From positions 88,299,285-88,363,284 of the forward strand of contig OV884056.1 of assembly GCA_930367215.1 (NCBI GenBank): DNA of 64,000 bases. The letters run 5' to 3'. Shown in pieces: positions 1 through 10,895 of the stretch. A model generated the notes under the pieces. That model made no database searches. It saw nothing but the letters and a program-made list of their open reading frames with translations, and was not told the DNA's origin. Every line of letters starts with the position of its first letter. Within the stretch, counting starts at the first letter, position 1. Origin of the DNA: Pollenia angustigena (Eukaryota; Arthropoda; Insecta; Diptera; Polleniidae). A program made the translations under genes and the position numbers.

Positions 1-1147
1 GGAAACCGCGACAAATGCGAAACAAACGCCTTGCTATTCCCATAAATCAAACAACTCAATTTCTAAAAGCAATTAAGTGTCATTAAAACAAAAAGTTGTA
101 TCATTTGTTAAAGTTTTAGCAAAGTATTTGGGAGCCAAACTCTCTACATTATGCGAGACAAGATGGGTGGACCGTCACGAATCAATTTTACAGTTTGCAA
201 CAAGTGAACATCATATAGTAGAAGCTTTGGAAAAACTATTTGAGTAAAAAGGTAGTATCTCTTTATATTTAGGAACTCACTTAGTACTTTTGAATTTAAT
301 TGCGGAATATACATATTAAGTGTGATACTTATTGTAATACAGCCACTTAGTATCATTTGACAAAACATTTTACTTGGATCAAGCCTTATCAAAACTTCGA
401 TCATGAGCCTTGAAAAAAAAAAACAGAAATAAAGCCAAAGAATAATTCAAAGCGATTTTTGAAAAAGTTCAAGTTATTTGCGTTCAAATCGAGGTTCCAA
501 TCGAAAAGACAAGCTTTTAACGAAATAATCACATCCAAAATGTTGAAGACTACTACCGAGTTTTAGGTTACATTCCTCTTAATAAATTTATTTCAGAAGA
601 TTTCAAAACACCCTTTGCAATAGATATCCTAAATGTAATGAACATACCTAAACTTCTACCTCAAAGTGTTATCAAGTCATATACAGATACAAATATGGAA
701 AAACCCATCAGCTAGTTGTGGTTTGATAAAAGAGATAAACACCTACTAACATCTTAACTTGAGCCTGATCTATCAGATAATGTTGTAGACGCTTTAATAA
801 ACTGTGATGAAGATACCCAAATCTAAGAAAAATATTTAAAATTTTCGTTTCAATGCTCGCCAGTAATGCAACGAGCGGGAGGTCATTTCCTACCCTTTGT
901 CGAATAAAAACATGGCTCAGATCAACAATGACAGAAGATTTGCCTCACAAGGAAATCATAAATTGAATTTTTAAAAAGATTAATGTATATTAAACTGATC
1001 TTATATTTTATTTAACCTTTTTGTTGAGTTTTTTTTTTAATATAATATACGCATATTGTTTTTAATAAACTTTTAAAAACAAATTTTTTACTTTTTTGTA
1101 TCATACACAATTTCCCCCCCGTAAGGCTCAAGCTGGATCCGCGCCTG
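1..1147 (+). mobile_element. hAT transposon, 3' part, decayed
   Basis: The left end lies outside the window. The right end is marked by the sequence GGATCCGCGCCTG; read inward this gives CAGGCGCGGATCC, which looks like a hAT terminal inverted repeat of the CAGG...GCGGATCC type. Between lies a transposase pseudogene described separately. The assignment rests on the C-terminal transposase motif and the terminus. The target duplication cannot be tested because the partner end is absent. Confidence 0.65.
100..985 (+). pseudogene. hAT transposase remnant (P52rIPK-like), multiply frameshifted
   Basis: In three shifting frames one reads KLSTLCETRWVDRHESILQF near 132-196, then VEDYYRVLGYIPLNKFISED near 541-600, and finally a hAT dimerisation-type block near 850-960 that includes ASNATSGRSFPTLCRIKTWL. 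The first and last blocks match the conserved 'L..TRW..RH' and 'N...ERSFS.LRRIKT.LRS.M' motifs of hAT transposases annotated as 52 kDa repressor of the inhibitor of the protein kinase. Many stops and shifts, plus about 160 bases of unrelated AT-rich sequence after position 245, make it nonfunctional. The family call is firm; the subfamily is an inference. Confidence 0.7.
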
Positions 1148-1239
1148 GTTGTCGGTGACAATAATATGGTTAAATTACACATATTATACTAATTAAAATT
1201 TTCTTTAAAAATAGTTTTGTTGGAGGTGACCATATTTAA

Positions 1240-1264
1240 ACATGTTTTTTCTCTGCGTGTATCT
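1240..1264. repeat. solo end of the TACACGCA-terminus MITE family
   Basis: The sequence ending TTTTTTCTCTGCGTGTATC is nearly identical to the right end of the 1.26-kb element at 58086-59343. It abuts the LINE fragment that begins just downstream. Only this end was found here; the other end was not located. Confidence 0.5.
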
Positions 1265-1566
1265 TTTGCTAAATTGGAGCTAAAACATTTTTGTGAAATA
1301 ATCATTCAATCAAAGGCCTTTGATACGGTTCACCACTCAATACTGTGCTTTACACTGTGTAAAATGTTCAACTTCTCAACTACCGCCGTTAAATTGATTT
1401 CAACATACTTAACTGACAGATGGCAATACGTCTCAAATAAAGGACTTCTTTCTTACTCTCTTCGTGTGACAAGGGGTGTTCCGCAGGGTTCCATACTGGG
1501 ACCATTGCTGTATTCGATCTATGCTAATGATATACCGAAATAGCTAAATTATTCCAGGATCCAGTA

Positions 1567-2290
1567 CCCCTGTTCTGTAACTTTAGTGAGAACTTCTTGC
1601 ATCGAAAAGATGTGAAACAAAATATTCCGTCGTTTCTCGAAAAGTGAGAAAAATTTGGGTCTGTAACTCATGTCTAAAACTATGAAAAGAGATTACGTCG
1701 TTACGTTATAAATATCATAATATTGCACTCGAAGCCGATGTGACATTGCAGACGTTCAGAATGCCAGTAACAAATATCGTTGACGGCGACCAAAATTTAT
1801 TAAAATTGAAAATTGTTCAACGACGGCGGCGAAAATACAACCGTCGGCTACACCAAATTGTGTAAAGAGCGACTTTAATGTTTTTGCAAACGAACTTTGC
1901 AAACGAGCTTTGAAGACATTCGTATATTTTATTAAAATGTTAAAAGCAAAATAATAAAACAATGAAAAATGTGCCAAGAACAAAATATTATTATTATTAC
2001 TCTTTGTATTTTTAATGTTTTTTAGTGTTAACATTTTTTCTCGCCCCATTTTTATTCGTGAGTTTATTTGACAGTTCAAAGCGGGAACGTTTCTCACCAA
2101 AACGTTACAGACACACTTTTTCTGTAAATTGGCGAGTAATTTCCTTACGTGACAGCTTGTACTCGCCAAAAAGAGTTACAGACACAGTTAAGTGAGAAAA
2201 ACAGCTGTTTGTTTCAATTTACGGCATTTTTGTTTCATTTCACACATTTCAATCGAAAACTTTCTCGACGCGAGAGTTACAGAACATGGG
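1567..2290. mobile_element. inverted-repeat element X, copy 1 (inside LINE RT)
   Basis: This stretch interrupts the LINE reading frame exactly between the GVPQGSILGPLL and YADD motifs. Its ends read CCCCTGTTCTGTAACT and, inverted, CCCATGTTCTGTAACT. A second copy in the opposite orientation lies at 36041-38345, carrying further insertions. Internal landmarks shared by both copies include CTCGCCAATTTACAGAAAAA and TCGTTTGCAAA. No transposase is visible. No clear target duplication was found. Confidence 0.7.
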
Positions 2291-4502
2291 CACAGATGTA
2301 TGCTGATGATATACAGGTCTACCTCGATAGCTCTAAAGCTTCCATCATCACTAGAATTACAGATCTTAACACCGATCTAAACAAAATTTTCCTATGGGCG
2401 ACTGCAAATGGTTTACGAATTAACCCTAAGAAGTCAAAATGTATAATTATTTGTAAAAATTCGGTCAAAATTGAGTCTAGAATTGATGTTTTTCTGGGTG
2501 GCAGCAAAATTGATATTGTAAATTCTGCAAGAAATCTTGGAGTGGTTTTCAACAGTTCACTTACTTGGTCAGATCACATCAACCAAACATGTGGAAGAGT
2601 GTATAGTATGCTAAGGTGTTTATGGACTACACAGTATTGCACACCACCAAAAATAAGACTGCTCTTAGCTTAAACCTACTTACTACCAACTCTGCTGTAT
2701 TCATCAGAAATCTTTACGGGCTGTAACTCAAAAGACACTGCTAAACACAACACAACTTTTAACAACATTGTACGATACATATTTCGTTTGAAGAGATTTG
2801 ATCATGTTTCCCAGCCGCGTCTTTAATATTGCCTTTAATAACTACTTAAAGCTTAAAAACCTAGTCTTTCTGCATAAAATTGCAACATTAGAACAACCAA
2901 AATATCTGCATGACCGATTAAGATTTATGAGGTCTTCAAGGGGAAATGGCATCATGCAAATAAGACATCGGGATACGTCGTCCGAGAGACAATTTTTCAT
3001 ACTAACCATCCGTCTCTGGAACCAACTTCCTTTAAACTTGCAATCTATTAGCAACGCAAATAAATTTAAATTTTTACTTAATCAATTTTACCGAACGTAA
3101 TCTGCTCTAATGTCATTCGTAACTTAATATTTTTTTTATATATTTTTTTATTTTTTATTTTATATTATTTTTCTGTTTTTTTTTAAATATATATTCAACA
3201 TTTTTAAATTTTCGAATTTATTCTATGAGCTAAATTTCAGTTATGTATTTTATAAAGCTTTTTTGTAATAGTTCTATTCCTTCAATTTTTTAGAAATGAC
3301 TTTATACACTACCAAAGGATGGCTAAGGTAAAATGTAAAAAAAAAAATACAATATAATAGTCTGGTAGTGTATAAAGTCATTTCTGAATAATTGAAGGAA
3401 TAGGACTATTACAAAAAAGCTTTATAAAATACATAACTGAATTTAGCTCATAGAATAAATTCGAAAAATGAAAAATGTTGAATATAATATAAAGTTGCCT
3501 TCGGAAGGAAATAATTCCCAGATTCTATTTGTTAAAATAGTTGAGTTAAATACATTCAATTTATAAAGTAACACTATCCAGTGAGACACAAAGAATGCTG
3601 ACGACGGCCGTAGCGGGCCAGAAAATGCATTACATTCTGCTGGTGTCTAATAATTGTAAATTTTTCTGTACATTCAATATACCTCATTGCTTTCCAAAGG
3701 AAGGCTAAGGTAAAATGTAACAAGAAAATACAATATAATAGTCTGGTAGTGTATAAAGTCATTTCTGAATAATTGAAGGAATAGGACTATTACAAAAAAG
3801 CTTTATAAAATACATAACTGAATTTAGCTCATAGAATAAATTCGAAAAATGAAAAATGTTGAATATAATATAAAGTTACCTTCGGAAGGAAATAATTCCC
3901 AGATTCTATTTGTTAAAATAGTTGAGTTAAACACATTCAATTTATAAAGTAACACTATCCAGTGAGACACAAAGAATGCTGACGACGGCCGTAGCGGGCC
4001 AGAAAATGCATTACATTCTGCTGGTGTCTAATAATTGTAAATTTTTCTGTACATTCAATATACCTCATTGCTTTCCAAAGGAAGGCTAAGGTAAAATGTA
4101 ACAAGAAAATACAATATAATAGTCTGGTAGTGTATAAAGTCATTTCTGAATAATTGAAGGAATAGGACTATTACAAAAAAGCTTTATAAAATACATAACT
4201 GAATTTAGCTCATAGAATAAATTCGAAAAATTAAAAATGTTGAATATAATATAAAGTTACCTTCGGAAGGAAATAATTCCCAGATTCTATTTGTTAAAAT
4301 AGTTGAGTTAAATACATTCAATTTATAAAGTAACACTATCCAGTGAGACACAAAGAATGCTGACGACGGCCGTAGCGGGCCAGAAAATGCATTACATTCT
4401 GCTGGTGTCTAATAATTGTAAATTTTTCTGTACATTCAATATACTTCATTGCTTTCCAAAGGAAGGCTAAGGTAAAATGTAAAAAGAAAATACAATATAA
4501 TA

Positions 4503-4938
4503 TACTACGTTTATACGCACCACTTATTTGCAAATAAATATATTGCAAGTAGAGAATATTGCCGCATAAACAGTGAATTAAATTTTTATTTGCGAATAGC
4601 TAACTCATGAAAACAATTCCTGATTAACGACACTACTTGCAAATAAGATGCTAAGCATTGCCACACTTTTAACCGTTTTACGGTTCTATTTCAATGTGGC
4701 ACATTTATATGACAACAAAAGTAAAATTAAATCAAAAATGTGCAAATAAATTTCAAAATACACAATAATTTTTGATCTTTTTCATTTAAAAAATAAAAAG
4801 TTTATATACATACAGTGCTACTAAATGAATAAATTTTCCATCTGGCATCACTTAAAAATAAGAATTAGACATATAAATAGTAAGTTAGTTAATCGCAAAT
4901 AATTTTTATTTGCGAATAGGCTACGTATAAACGTAGTA
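4503..4938. mobile_element. MITE, CTACGTTTATACG termini, in third/fourth array unit
   Basis: The ends are CTACGTTTATACG and its exact inverse, flanked by TA on both sides. The insertion splits the junction of array units 3 and 4. Subterminal TTATTTGCAAATAA and ATTTTTATTTGCGAATAG repeats are present. There is no coding capacity. TA duplications suggest a Tc1/mariner-type or similar mobilising transposase. Confidence 0.75.
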
Positions 4939-4988
4939 ATAGTCTGATAGTGTATACAGTCATTTCTGAAAAATTAAAAGAATAGAAC

Positions 4989-5177
4989 CCAGGCCCATCT
5001 ATCACGTCTGCTTACTTGTACAAAAACAAAAAACTTTTTCTTTTAAGCTGTCAAAAACTTACTACCACATATACAAAGCAAAAGGAAAAAACGTGTATGT
5101 AAACAACTTCTGTAAGCTCAAAAGAACGAAAACAATGATCATCAGGCTTCTTGCGCAGACCTTTTCAATGGGCCTTG
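4989..5177. mobile_element. hAT-type MITE, 8-bp target duplication
   Basis: This 189-base element has ends CCAGGCCCAT and (inverted) CAAGGCCCAT. The 8-base duplication AATAGAAC occurs at 4981-4988 and again at 5178-5185. It interrupts the partial fourth 381-bp unit, whose sequence resumes as ACTATTACAAAAAAGC. An 8-base duplication with C[A/C]AGG ends fits hAT superfamily MITEs. Confidence 0.8.
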
Positions 5178-5471
5178 AATAGAACTATTACAAAAAAGCT
5201 TTATAAAATACCGACCTGAAATTTAACTCATAGAATAAATTCGAAAAATGAAAAAATGTTTAATATAATATAAAGTAACCTTCACAAGGAAATAATTCCC
5301 AGTTTCTATTTTTTTAAATATATATATTAGTTATTCTTTAAATTTATATACTTTTTACCGTGATTTCAACTTATTAAGTTTTTTTGATATAACTTTTCTG
5401 ATACTATAACTAATAAGATATTATGTCTTGTTGTATTGGAAATTTAATAAATACAAATAAAAAAAAAAAAT

Positions 5472-6119
5472 AATTTTCAGATTATTTATAAAGTTATGCT
5501 GATATCATTAAAGCGATCTAGAATCGTTTTCTATAGGGCTTGGTACTATTAAAATGATTTGTAAATTTATAATTGTGGCATCTTTTTTTTTTTTTTGACA
5601 TTAAATAAATAATTTAATGTAATTAAAGAAATATATTTGCTAATCTTTAAATGATGAAATCTTAGCAGCTGCTTATAACACTTTAAATTTTTTGGTTTTT
5701 TTGGTTGGTTAATAGAAAATTATAAAGTTTGTAAGACAACCAACAGGCAATTGATTAGAACTTTAAGATTGTTTTGAATTCTTTTTGTTTTATTTGTTTA
5801 CTTAACATAATTTCAAACAATTGCAAATTCTTGCAACAAAATATTCTTTTTTTTTTTTTTTTTTGTTTTCTGTTGATTATTTTTGGGTAATCATTTCATT
5901 ATTAAATTATTTTGTTAAAGAAAAACAAAATTAAGAAACACTCCCTCACAATTGCTTTTAGATGGATATTTAAATTGGGAAGACCAGCTGGAAAAATTTA
6001 AGGGACTTGTATCAAAATCTGCGTTATTTATAATACTTTAAAAAGTTTTGGTATCTAAATTCCACAAATGTAAATGAAAATGTTATATATTTAACTAAAA
6101 GTTTATACTTATGTATAAG
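5472..6119. other. AT-rich stretch without a recognised feature
   Basis: Homopolymer runs of T and A dominate. No open frame, inverted repeat or known motif stands out on either strand. Confidence 0.6.
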
Positions 6120-6639
6120 CAGTGTTCGAAAATAAACAGTACATTATTTAACGTTCGGCTCGCACACCCAGGAACGATATCTATTTTTTTTAAGTGATTG
6201 TGTAGACATACACAACCCTTAATACCGTTCGTAACTATTTTCAAGAAAGAACCGGACATTCTTCGTTAAAAAACAGAACAATTGTAGTGATACTGTAGAC
6301 AAACATTATATTTTAATGTTCGTTAATGTTTTTTTCGTGTGTGTATTTTGTTTTTGTAAAAATGTTTTTTTTTACCAGCCAAAAGGGAAGAACATTAACG
6401 AGCCGAACCGAACACATTGAAGTTTGTGGATTTAAAAAAAAACCGAACGGAATTAAATGTTCACATCTTTTGTTGAGTTTGATAAAAACAGTAATATATT
6501 TGTGTTCGAAAGATGACTAACAGGGAAACGATATTTTTTTAATGATTTTCTTCACAAACACTATTAGCGTTTGTGTTTTCCACAAATCTACCGAACCGAA
6601 CATTAAAAAACGATATTTAGTGTTTATTTTCGAACACTG
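6120..6639. mobile_element. MITE, CAGTGTTCG termini, copy 1
   Basis: The ends are CAGTGTTCGAAAATAAACA and its inverse. A second copy with the same ends and interior lies at 29141-29808. The flanking octamers are TGTATAAG and CTTATAAG (6 of 8 identical), which suggests an 8-base hAT-type duplication. The interior is rich in GTTCGGT/ACCGAAC words. There is no transposase; the short open frame at 6326-6520 is not gene-like. Confidence 0.75.
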
Positions 6640-6647
6640 CTTATAAG

Positions 6648-6988
6648 CGCCGGTTCGCACACGTCAAGTTTTAAGGTTTTAGGAGAGAGAGGAAAAGAAG
6701 TGACATTCTCTTTTGTGCCGGTTCGCACACGTCAAGTTTTAAGGTTTTAGGAGAGAGAGGAAAAGAAGTGACATTCTCTTTTGTGCCGGTTCACACACGT
6801 CAAGTTTGATTCATCAAGTCTTTGAGTTTTAAGCAGAGAGGGGAAAAGAGAACGCCATTTATTTGCCCTTCGCTTCTAAAGGCTCATAACTTGACGAGTT
6901 AAGCTTGACATGTGTGAACCGGCACTTTCCTTTCTCTCTCAAAAGCTCAAGACTTGACGAGCCAAACTTGACGAGTGTGAACCGGCAC
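6648..6988. mobile_element. MITE, GTGCCGGTTCACAC termini, with internal 68-bp tandem duplication
   Basis: The outer ends are (G)CGCCGGTTCGCACACGTCAAG and the inverse, GACGAGTGTGAACCGGCAC. The left terminal block is repeated with an exact 68-base period (starts at 6647, 6715 and 6783), and a further inverted end lies near 6907-6928. The element therefore looks either nested or expanded by terminal duplication. It is non-coding. Confidence 0.75.
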
Positions 6989-7099
6989 CAAAATACTACG
7001 ACAACGCCGTTTTACTTAGTTGAATTAAGCAATATAAAACCACATGTACGCAAACACAAGAAAAAAGTAAACAAGAAAAATATTAGCAAGTATTAAAAC

Positions 7100-7300
7100 G
7101 TACTTAACGCAGATGCAAAAATGGTGTTATCTCACCATCAAATTTAGCTGGGACAAAGCTTCTGAAATTTTTGCATATAGTTTTAGAATGCCCAAATGAA
7201 AAGCCCACGCGAATGTTAGCAAAAATGGAACATTTTTGACGAACAAGAAAACACTATGGGACATATTTAGAAATTATCACTAGGATTTAACTTTTTTTAG
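7100..7300 (+). pseudogene. possible LINE C-terminal scrap
   Basis: Around 7160-7240 one frame reads HIVLECPNEKPTRMLAKME, which resembles the 'H.L..CP' zinc-knuckle end of LINE ORF2 proteins. The match is short and without supporting context. The rest of 6990-7440 holds nothing recognisable. Confidence 0.25.
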
Positions 7301-8039
7301 GTAAATACTTAAGTTACTTACAGTTGGTTACTTTTAGCACGAAAAGTCTGCACTTTATTATGGTTAAATCTGTTACTAAACTCCAATAAACTAATACATT
7401 CAAAGAACAGCTGGTTGATTTCAATTTATAAATAAATATAAATATACAGGGTTGCATTTCTTTAATCAGATAAGAGCATTTGCTGCGCTAGTATTAAATT
7501 GTGAATAAGATCATCTACACACAGAAAAAAATATCTCAAGAAAATTTTCAACAGCGAAGCTTGTTAAAAATAAAATTTTTGGTCAACGAACTTTTTATTT
7601 GATTCAATGGAAAATTTACCAAAATTGCACTTTGTAAAATAACCCTCAATAAAACATATTTAATAATGAAACAATTAAATATTTCCTTACATTCAATAAA
7701 GAAGATATTTGAATCAAAGTAAAGACAGTATTTTTAAAACTCTTGTTAATTTTTTAATAGCCCTGATATCGTTGCAAGTCAGACTTAAGTGTTTGTAATT
7801 CTCATTCGCTTTACAGTTTTCAAACCATTAGGAAAAAATGGCATTTTCGGCATCATTACGATTTTAATGAAATTCAACACAAATCTTGTATGTTATTGGA
7901 AAATATTCTCTGGAAAAACTCGAAAAAATCGGTTCAGATTCAGGTATTTTTCAAAATTTTTTATTTTGGTCATAACTTTTTTGTATCTGAACCGAATTTT
8001 CCGAGTTTTTGAGAGAATATTTTTCTACTAAAGATCTGC

Positions 8040-8290
8040 GATCTTTTGATATATAAGGCGTAACCATGGGTCATATGACAGTCCAAAAATTCAGGTTTTT
8101 ATACAATTTGTGATATTTTTTGTACGGGAGGTACCACGCCCACTTCTCTAATCCCGCGCACATTTTGTGGGATGGTGTGTATTGATAACCTTAATGTGTG
8201 TACCTAATAATGGAAACTTTGGCTCTTGCCGTTCTCCAGATATACTGAAAAAAGTAATAAAAATACAACAACAACAACGGATTTTTGAAC
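8040..8290. repeat. interspersed repeat, family shared with 30225-30415
   Basis: The stretch with CACGCCCACTTCTC, GTGTATTGATAACC, CTCTTGCCGTT and CCAGATATAC recurs, diverged, at 30255-30415. Neighbouring 8510-8600 (TATGGCCTAAGCAATCAGCG) resembles 48245-48310 (CTGGCCTAAGCAGCCATGG), so the wider segment is probably one old dispersed repeat. Confidence 0.6.
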
Positions 8291-8589
8291 CTTGTAATTT
8301 TCTGCAATTGTAGAGGAGGGTCTAATAATTGACATATATTTCTTTAAGAGTTGTAAAAAATATACTTTTCCGGTATGCTCCCTTGAATCTGGGGTTTGAA
8401 AATTTATGTTTTGTTAAAGTACAATAACATACAACATTTGTGTTGAATTTCATTGAAGTCGGAGGTGATGATGCCGAACGGCATTATGGTTTGACATGTT
8501 TTCACTCTATAATATCTTTAGTTTTTTCAAGGTCTTTGGAAAAAGGTTTCTGAATGATGATATGGCCTAAGCAATCAGCGAAATGTGCA

Positions 8590-8870
8590 TAGGATTCTCA
8601 TGCAAATGCATATTTGCAGTCAGTAACCTAAAATCAAATTCGACCAGCTATTTTTCCATATCAAAGGATTTCCAGCAAAATGACATCGATTTGTTTTTGC
8701 ATATTTCTGCATATTTTGTTATAAATGCATATATTGGCATATTTTGCATTTTTTTATTTTTGTGATGTATTTTTGATATTTTTAAAAGAAATTTAAATCA
8801 AATAATTAATATTTGATGCTTTGCATAAATAAAATCATTATTTGGCAACCCTGCTTATTTTACAACACTA
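8590..8870. repeat. GCATAT-rich segment, possible subterminal region of the hAT element
   Basis: Multiple GCATAT/ATATGC words cluster here (for example GCATATTTCTGCATATTTTG). The same word clusters just after the hAT transposase at 12255-12340. This could be the left subterminal zone of that transposon. No matching CAGGGCTTGG terminus was found here, so the left boundary is unproven. Confidence 0.35.
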
Positions 8871-8914
8871 TTTTTATAACACCTAGTCTACAACAGACAT
8901 GAAATGCTTAAGGC

Positions 8915-9833
8915 GTTATGATACCTGCTATTTTTTGTATTGGATTTTTTTAGGATGAAACAACAAATGCGAAAAAGAACAAATAATACAATTTGATAAA
9001 CAAACCCTTTTTTCTGATTGACATTTCTCATGTTTTTTTTTTTTTTTTTCTTTGACAAAAACAAAAAAAAAAATGGTAAAAGCTTGGGCAGATGAAACTA
9101 TTTTGTTTGTGATCAGTGAAATAAAGCAGGTGCCCTTCATATGGGATTTCAAATCATAAATTTTCAATTAGATCGAATTTACATCTATGCAATTAACGCC
9201 GAGTTATTTTCTATTTTCTTTTAAAGTAGTTGCTACGCAACTTTTTTCACATTTACATTTACAATTTTTTCAAGCATTTTGTCAACTTCTTCAACCCCGT
9301 TTTCTTCTCTAGACCTCTTGCTAACAAACAAAAAGTTGCATGCGAAAGATGCGGCAAGTTCCGGCGTTAATTGCGTAATGTAAATATGGTCTTTAAGAAA
9401 ATACCCCGATGTAATTCGTAATATTTTACATTATTTGCATTAAATTTTATTGTTTATAATAAAAAATTGTTTGTGATTCCAAAATAAAATGTAAACAAAA
9501 CAAACAATACTGCCCACGTTTTTTGCCCACAAAAACCCGTCAACAAGATAAAAATCGCAAAAGAAAAGTTAAAACCCGCTACTTTCGATCAAAAATTAAA
9601 AAACTTGGCAACAGGGCTAACAATTAAAATGGAAATGTCAATTTTAAGTTAAAAATTTTTGTATTTTTTTTACAGTCTTAGATTATTTATCGATAACACA
9701 TGTATATTTGTTTGACATTTCAAGATTTTTTATGATATAATCATACTCTTTTCACTTAGTCAGTTTTCCTATGCAAATATATTTGCACTGTTCTCCAATA
9801 TAGAAAAAATACAAAAAATAGCAAGTATCATAA
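8915..9833. mobile_element. MITE, TTATGATAC(C/T)TGCTATTTTT termini
   Basis: The left end TTATGATACCTGCTATTTTT is mirrored at 9800-9833 as AAAAATAGCAAGTATCATAA. Within it, 9178-9384 forms a second inverted pair around GCAATTAACGCCG, indicating a nested smaller MITE. Neither holds an open frame worth calling. The duplication at the target could not be fixed. Confidence 0.65.
9178..9384. mobile_element. nested MITE, GCAATTAACGCCG termini
   Basis: TTTACATCTATGCAATTAAC... at the left is mirrored by ...GTTAATTGCGTAATGTAAA at the right, with the shared core GCAATTAACGCCG. It sits inside the larger element at 8915-9833. Confidence 0.6.
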
Positions 9834-10087
9834 GTGTTAGGAATAGACTCATCATGTTATAGGTTTTCTCATTTTTTAACACGGTTGTTGTAGCATTTGT
9901 TTTAACAACGCTTTTATAACAGCAAATCATGTTTGTTGTAGACGGGAAGTAACATAAAAACAGAATCCATATATTTTCAGAACGATATTAATCGCTACTT
10001 AAGCAGTTGTGTTGTCAACACATATAAATGTTCGAAAAGTAGTTTTTTTAAACACTTACCAACACGTTTTTGTGAGATGTCATTTTT

Positions 10088-10810
10088 AACGCTTACCCTG
10101 CCTTTACACATGCAAGTAATTACTTGCAAGTAGTATATACGTATTATCAACGAAAAAGTCGAAGAAAAAGCCGAAAGTCTTGCAAGTAGCTTGAGTGTTT
10201 ACACAGTCAGTTGTAAGTTCATTTTTCAAATGTTCTCGAAGCGAAAACATCCTATAAAAAAACTTTGTTTTTTTGGTTTAACAACATTACCATGTTAAAA
10301 ATATTAACAAGTTATAACAAAATAAATTAAATAATTCCTTCTTTATTTAATTGTTGGTCCATCTTGATGAAAAAATTATGTTTATTTTATAAAATTTCTG
10401 ACTCCAGTATTGCCGTAGTGGTGATTTCATAATATTACTGAGAAAATATTTTCATTAACAATTTTTTTTTTCAAAATGCTTGAAATTTATGATAAAATTA
10501 CCATTGAGATGGGTTGTTGTATAGTTGTTCTCTTTTTTACGTGTTATTTTTTATAAATACACAGAAAATCCGCTATAAACATAACTTTTATATTACTAAG
10601 TACTAGTAAATTGATACAAAAGTCATCCATGGTAACACTGTTTCTTCATTTGTCATTTTACTTGCTGCAAGTGTCAAAAATTTACTTGCAAGCAAATTCT
10701 CTTGCAAGTTGGGCTGCAAGTACGAAAAATGTGATGGTGTTAGTTAAAATGTGTGAGTGTATTGAGTTTTTCGAACTTGCACTTGCAAGTGTAAACCCTA
10801 GGTTAGCGTT
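10088..10810. mobile_element. MITE with subterminal CTTGCAAGT repeats
   Basis: The ends carry TTTACACATGCAAGTAATTA and, inverted, TTTACACTTGCAAGTGCAAG, preceded on both sides by AACGCT(T/A)ACC. CTTGCAAG/ACTTGCAA words recur just inside both ends (near 10110-10200 and 10660-10800), a layout typical of transposase binding sites. The weak open frame 10611-10844 is built from these repeats and is not a gene. It may lie within an intron of the adjacent hAT transposase. Confidence 0.7.
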
Positions 10811-10895
10811 ATTCATACTTTTGATATTTGTATTTTTGAAGTAAGCGCACTTAAATTTTTTAAACTACATCCATATTGCAACACATCAATAAAAC

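Larger units (their letters stand above)
3195..5320. repeat. composite repeat with 381-bp tandem array, inserted in LINE 3' UTR
   Basis: An inverted arm (3197-3315) is followed after about 50 bases by its mirror (3363-3480). The mirror starts a tandem array with an exact 381-base period: units start at 3362, 3743 and 4124, and a fourth, interrupted unit resumes after 4938. Units 1-3 are nearly identical, differing at a few bases. Each carries a GC-rich core, GACGACGGCCGTAGCGGGCC, in AT-rich surroundings. The flanks share TTTTTTAAATATATAT on both sides, consistent with insertion into LINE 3' UTR, although the sequence is low-complexity. The short open frames recurring every 381 bases are by-products of the repeat, not genes. 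Confidence 0.85.
1264..5471 (+). pseudogene. non-LTR retrotransposon (LINE) RT pseudogene, split by two insertions
   Basis: Segment 1295-1543 encodes the RT motifs SKAFDTVHHSIL and TRGVPQGSILGPLL. After an inserted element (1567-2290) the frame resumes with the catalytic MYADDIQVYLDSS, then INPKKSKC and ARNLGVVFNSSLTWSDH. Segment 2798-3100 gives the C-terminal RLWNQLPLNLQ motif typical of Jockey/CR1-like ORF2 ends. The 3' UTR continues after a second insertion (about 3195-5320) and ends in AATAAATACAAATAAAAAAAAAA near 5445-5471, which looks like the poly(A) tail. The endonuclease and 5' part are missing, so the copy is 5'-truncated or destroyed. The clade is uncertain. Confidence 0.75.

Noticed and set aside
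3362..4504. Regular direct repeats suggestive of a CRISPR array
   Set aside because: Period of 381 bases with no short repeat/spacer alternation, in a eukaryotic context.
3574..4548. Three near-identical 62-70-codon minus-strand frames, a possible small gene family
   Set aside because: They recur exactly every 381 bases as part of a tandem DNA repeat and have no separate coding signal.
7447..8853. Possible element bounded by CAGGGTTGC and GGCAACCCTG
   Set aside because: The ends match for only about nine bases, and the flanking octamers TAAATATA and CTTATTTT are not a duplication.
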